In this document: piece after piece, positions 4,369 to 6,881 of the stretch
How the letters are laid out: each line of letters begins with the position of its first letter
Numbering within the stretch: the stretch's first letter is position 1
Assembly: GCA_018241455.1 (NCBI GenBank)
Contig: JAFEDW010000108.1
Coordinates: 1-6,881, forward strand
Length of the DNA stretch: 6,881 nt
Reading direction: 5' to 3'
Source of the DNA: Pseudomonadota bacterium
Lineage (GTDB): Bacteria; Pseudomonadota; Gammaproteobacteria; Steroidobacterales; Steroidobacteraceae
Notes under the pieces: generated by a model
What the model saw: only the letters and a program-made list of their open reading frames with translations
What the model was told of the DNA's origin: nothing
The model's database searches: none
Position numbers and translations under genes: made by a program

Positions 4369-6881
4369 GCGCACCGGAAGACGGCCATGACGTGTTGCGG
4401 CTGATTTCGCCGCTGCCTGGTTGGGTGCTGCCGCTCGCGGAGATTCCCGATCCGGTATTCGCCGGCGGCATGGCCGGAGATGGCCTCGCCATTGACCCAA
4501 CGGGCAACGTGCTGCACGCGCCCTGCGACGGCGTCGTCGTGTTGATGGGCGGTGCCCGCCACGCCGTGACGCTGCGATCGGGCGCGGGTGATGTGTTGCT
4601 GCATGCCGGCATCGATACCGTCAGTCTCGGCGGCGAAGGATTCTCGCTGCGCGTACTCGACGGCGAGCCGGTGCGCGCCGGCCAGCCGTTGCTCGAATTC
4701 GATCTCGATGCGATCGTGCGGCGGGCGCCGAGCGCCGTCACGCCGGTGCTGCTCGTCGGCGCGCGGCCCGGCCAGCTCTTGCAGCCTCGGGTGAACCGCC
4801 GCGTCGCAGTCGGCGACTTCCTGTTTGCGATCGACACGCGGCGCGAGCCTGCTGCGCCGGCGCTGCGCGCCGCGGCGCCGTCGCAAGCCGCGGTGAGCCA
4901 CGAATTTCGCGTGCCCTTCGACCACGGCCTGCATGCCAGGCCCGCAGCCCGCGTCGCGGGCGCGCTGGCTGGCCTCGACGCCCAGGTCATGCTGCGCGCA
5001 CGCGGGCGCGAAGCCAGTGCGCGCAGTACCGTTGCAATGATGGCGCTTGGCGTGGAGCGCGGTGACCTCGTCGTGGCACAAATCAGCGGCCGCGAGAGCG
5101 AGGCCGCGCTGGCCGCACTGGCACGGCTCCTCGAGCGGGTGACCGATGCGGCGCCGGTGCGCGCACCGCGGCCGCCATCAAAGATGCCCACTCACCTGGC
5201 CCCGGTGGCGGGCGATCGCCTGCGCGCGATCATCGCGGCGCGCGGCCTGGCGGTCGGCGTGGCGGTGCCGCTGCAAGGCATCGACCCGCCAGTGGGCGCG
5301 GCGCTCGGCGACGCAAAGGTGGAGCGCGATCGATTGTCGGCTGCGATCGACGCAGTATCCGGCAGCCTGCGTGAGCTGGCGGCGATAGACCAGGGTGCGC
5401 GCCGCGGCGTGCTCGATGCCCACGTGGCGCTGCTCGCTGACCCCGGGCTGCACGAACAGGCGCGCGCACGCATCGCGCGCGGCGCGAGCGCCGGCGCCGC
5501 CTGGCGCGAGACGCTGCGCGCCGCGGCGGCCGCGCTGGCAGCGCTCGACGATCCGCGCATGGCCGAGCGGCGCGCCGACCTGCTCGACATCGAGCGCCAG
5601 GTATTGCGCGTGCTCGGCGGCGCTCCGCCATCCGCCGGTGTCCAGCTACCGGACCGGGCGATCGTGCTGGCATCCGAGCTGTTGCCCTCGCAGTTGCTCA
5701 CGCTGGATGTCACGCGCCTGGCGGGCCTGTGCATGGCCGAGGGCGGCGCCACCTCGCACGTGGCGATCCTCGCCGCTTCGATGGGCCTGCCGATGCTGGT
5801 GGCAGCGGGCGCCGCAGTGTTGGAGATCCCGGCCGGCACTTCACTGGTGCTCGATGCCGAGGAAGGGCAGTTGCTCGTCGCACCGCCCGCCGCCGCGCAG
5901 GCGCGCGTCATGACGCAGATCGAGGCACGCGAGCGCGAGCGCGCGCAGGATGCCGCCAGCGCCGCGCAGCCGGCCTGCACCCGCGAAGGCACGCGGGTGC
6001 ACGTGTACTGCAATCTCGGCGCGCTGGCGGAAGCGGCCCCCGCCGTGGCAGCTGGCGCCGAAGGCTGCGGTTTGCTGCGCACTGAATTCCTGTTTCTCGA
6101 GCGCGCGCAGGCGCCCGATGAAGACGAGCAACTGGCCGAATACCAGGCCATCGCTCGCGCGCTCGAGGGCCGCACGTTGACGGTGCGCACGCTCGATGCG
6201 GGCGGCGACAAGCCGATCGCGTATCTGCCGCTGCCGCACGAGGACAATCCGGCCCTGGGCTTGCGCGGCCTGCGCACCAGCCTCGCGCGCCCCGAGCTGC
6301 TGGCCGCGCAGTTGCGCGCGATCGTGCGCGTCGCGCCGGCCGGTCAATGCCGCGTGCTGCTGCCGATGGTGACGGAGCCGGACGAAGTGCGCGGCGTGCG
6401 CGCGCAGCTCGCGGCCATTGCCGCCGAACTCAAGCTCAACGCGCCGCAGCTCGGCATCATGATCGAGACACCGGCCTCGGCGCTGCTGGCCGACCTGCTG
6501 TGCGCGGAAATCGACTTCGTGTCGATCGGCAGCAACGACCTGTCGCAATACACACTCGCAATGGATCGGCTCCATCCGACGCTCGCGCCGCGGCTGGATG
6601 GCGTGCATCCGGCCGTGTTGCGCCTGATCCAGCGCGCGGCGCAGGCGGGCGCCGAGCGCGGCATCGAAGTCGGCGTCTGCGGCGCGCTGGCTTCGGATGC
6701 CGCCGCGGTGCCCTTGCTGCTCGGCCTCGGCGTGCGTGAGTTGTCGGTCGTGCCGGCGCAGATCGCGCGCATCAAGGGGCTGGTGCGCAGGGTATCGCTG
6801 GCCGATTGCGCGCAGCTCGCGCGACGCGCGCTTGAACTCGATTCGGCGGCCGCCGTGCGCGCGCTGGTGCGCGAATGGAGC
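4365..6881 (+). CDS. nagF: Fused PTS phosphotransferase EIIA(Glc-type)-HPr-EI for GlcNAc uptake (3' end at window edge)
   Basis: A cytoplasmic multidomain protein carrying phosphate from phosphoenolpyruvate to a GlcNAc permease. 839 codons are open to the last base and no stop is seen. From memory such fusions are about 840 aa, so only a few codons are probably missing. EIIA covers about 10-160, with assisting His66 (ARHAVTL) and phospho-acceptor His80 (LLHAGIDTVSLGGEGF). After an Ala/Pro linker, HPr covers about 177-262, with His190 (HGLHARPAARV) and the Ser46 counterpart Ser221 (ARSTVAMMALG). EI covers about 285-839: phospho-His465 in GGATSHVAILA, RTEFLFLER (572-580), TLDAGGDKP (609-617), FVSIGSNDLSQYTLAMDR (718-735), and active-site Cys772 (VCGALASD). 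All four key residues are present. The first EI motif is divergent, AARGLAVG rather than the common ASPGIAxG. The ATG at 4365 overlaps the hexosaminidase stop, so translation is likely coupled. The partner EIIBC permease should lie to the right. The gene order resembles Pseudomonas nagF loci. Confidence 0.94.
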   Translation, partial: MSAPEDGHDVLRLISPLPGWVLPLAEIPDPVFAGGMAGDGLAIDPTGNVLHAPCDGVVVLMGGARHAVTLRSGAGDVLLHAGIDTVSLGGEGFSLRVLDGEPVRAGQPLLEFDLDAIVRRAPSAVTPVLLVGARPGQLLQPRVNRRVAVGDFLFAIDTRREPAAPALRAAAPSQAAVSHEFRVPFDHGLHARPAARVAGALAGLDAQVMLRARGREASARSTVAMMALGVERGDLVVAQISGRESEAALAALARLLERVTDAAPVRAPRPPSKMPTHLAPVAGDRLRAIIAARGLAVGVAVPLQGIDPPVGAALGDAKVERDRLSAAIDAVSGSLRELAAIDQGARRGVLDAHVALLADPGLHEQARARIARGASAGAAWRETLRAAAAALAALDDPRMAERRADLLDIERQVLRVLGGAPPSAGVQLPDRAIVLASELLPSQLLTLDVTRLAGLCMAEGGATSHVAILAASMGLPMLVAAGAAVLEIPAGTSLVLDAEEGQLLVAPPAAAQARVMTQIEARERERAQDAASAAQPACTREGTRVHVYCNLGALAEAAPAVAAGAEGCGLLRTEFLFLERAQAPDEDEQLAEYQAIARALEGRTLTVRTLDAGGDKPIAYLPLPHEDNPALGLRGLRTSLARPELLAAQLRAIVRVAPAGQCRVLLPMVTEPDEVRGVRAQLAAIAAELKLNAPQLGIMIETPASALLADLLCAEIDFVSIGSNDLSQYTLAMDRLHPTLAPRLDGVHPAVLRLIQRAAQAGAERGIEVGVCGALASDAAAVPLLLGLGVRELSVVPAQIARIKGLVRRVSLADCAQLARRALELDSAAAVRALVREWS

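Noticed and set aside
4067..5191. 374-codon open frame on the minus strand across the hexosaminidase/PTS junction
   Set aside because: Low-complexity Ser/Arg/Ala composition and antisense to two genes with intact catalytic motifs; a shadow frame.
5192..6277. 361-codon open frame on the minus strand inside the EI region
   Set aside because: Ser/Arg/Ala-rich with no domain signature; antisense to a conserved EI domain.

Overview
The window is GC-rich double-stranded DNA, with codon third positions mostly G or C. It carries part of an N-acetylglucosamine (GlcNAc) and chitobiose utilization locus. The gene set is a GntR/UTRA regulator, a SIS-type glucosamine-6-phosphate deaminase, an exported GH20 hexosaminidase and a fused EIIA-HPr-EI phosphotransferase. 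This resembles nag loci of gammaproteobacteria such as Xanthomonadales/Lysobacterales and Pseudomonas. A xanthomonad-like host is my best guess; it rests on gene content and composition only.

Layout. On the minus strand, 839-1576 encodes the regulator (NagQ/NagR-like). It is followed 2 nt downstream by the deaminase (836 down to base 1), which is cut by the left edge. A 230-bp divergent intergenic region (1577-1806) holds the control sites. On the plus strand, 1807-4368 encodes the GH20 beta-N-acetylhexosaminidase with a signal peptide. It overlaps by 4 nt (ATGA) with the EIIA-HPr-EI gene (4365-6881), which runs off the right edge with no stop codon seen. No tRNA, rRNA, mobile element, CRISPR array or convincing terminator was found.

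How the genes fit together (inference from family knowledge). Chitobiose and short chitin oligomers reaching the periplasm are split to GlcNAc by the hexosaminidase. A GlcNAc EIIBC permease, not in this window, would import and phosphorylate GlcNAc with phosphate relayed through EI, HPr and EIIA of the fusion protein. A deacetylase (NagA, also not in the window) would give GlcN-6-P, which the SIS-type deaminase converts to fructose-6-P. The GntR protein probably represses both arms and is released by an amino-sugar phosphate.

The pathway itself is known. The details most worth a second look are three. First, a pair of closely matched three-TGG elements (17 of 24 positions identical) sits over both divergent promoters, each pointing at its own gene. 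Second, a 13-bp imperfect tandem duplication lies exactly at the hexosaminidase start; it appears to have put the ancestral ATG out of frame and left a GTG start inside a 10-codon overlapping ORF. Third, the hexosaminidase has Phe where a Trp normally lines the GH20 sugar pocket. I did not find an entirely new system.
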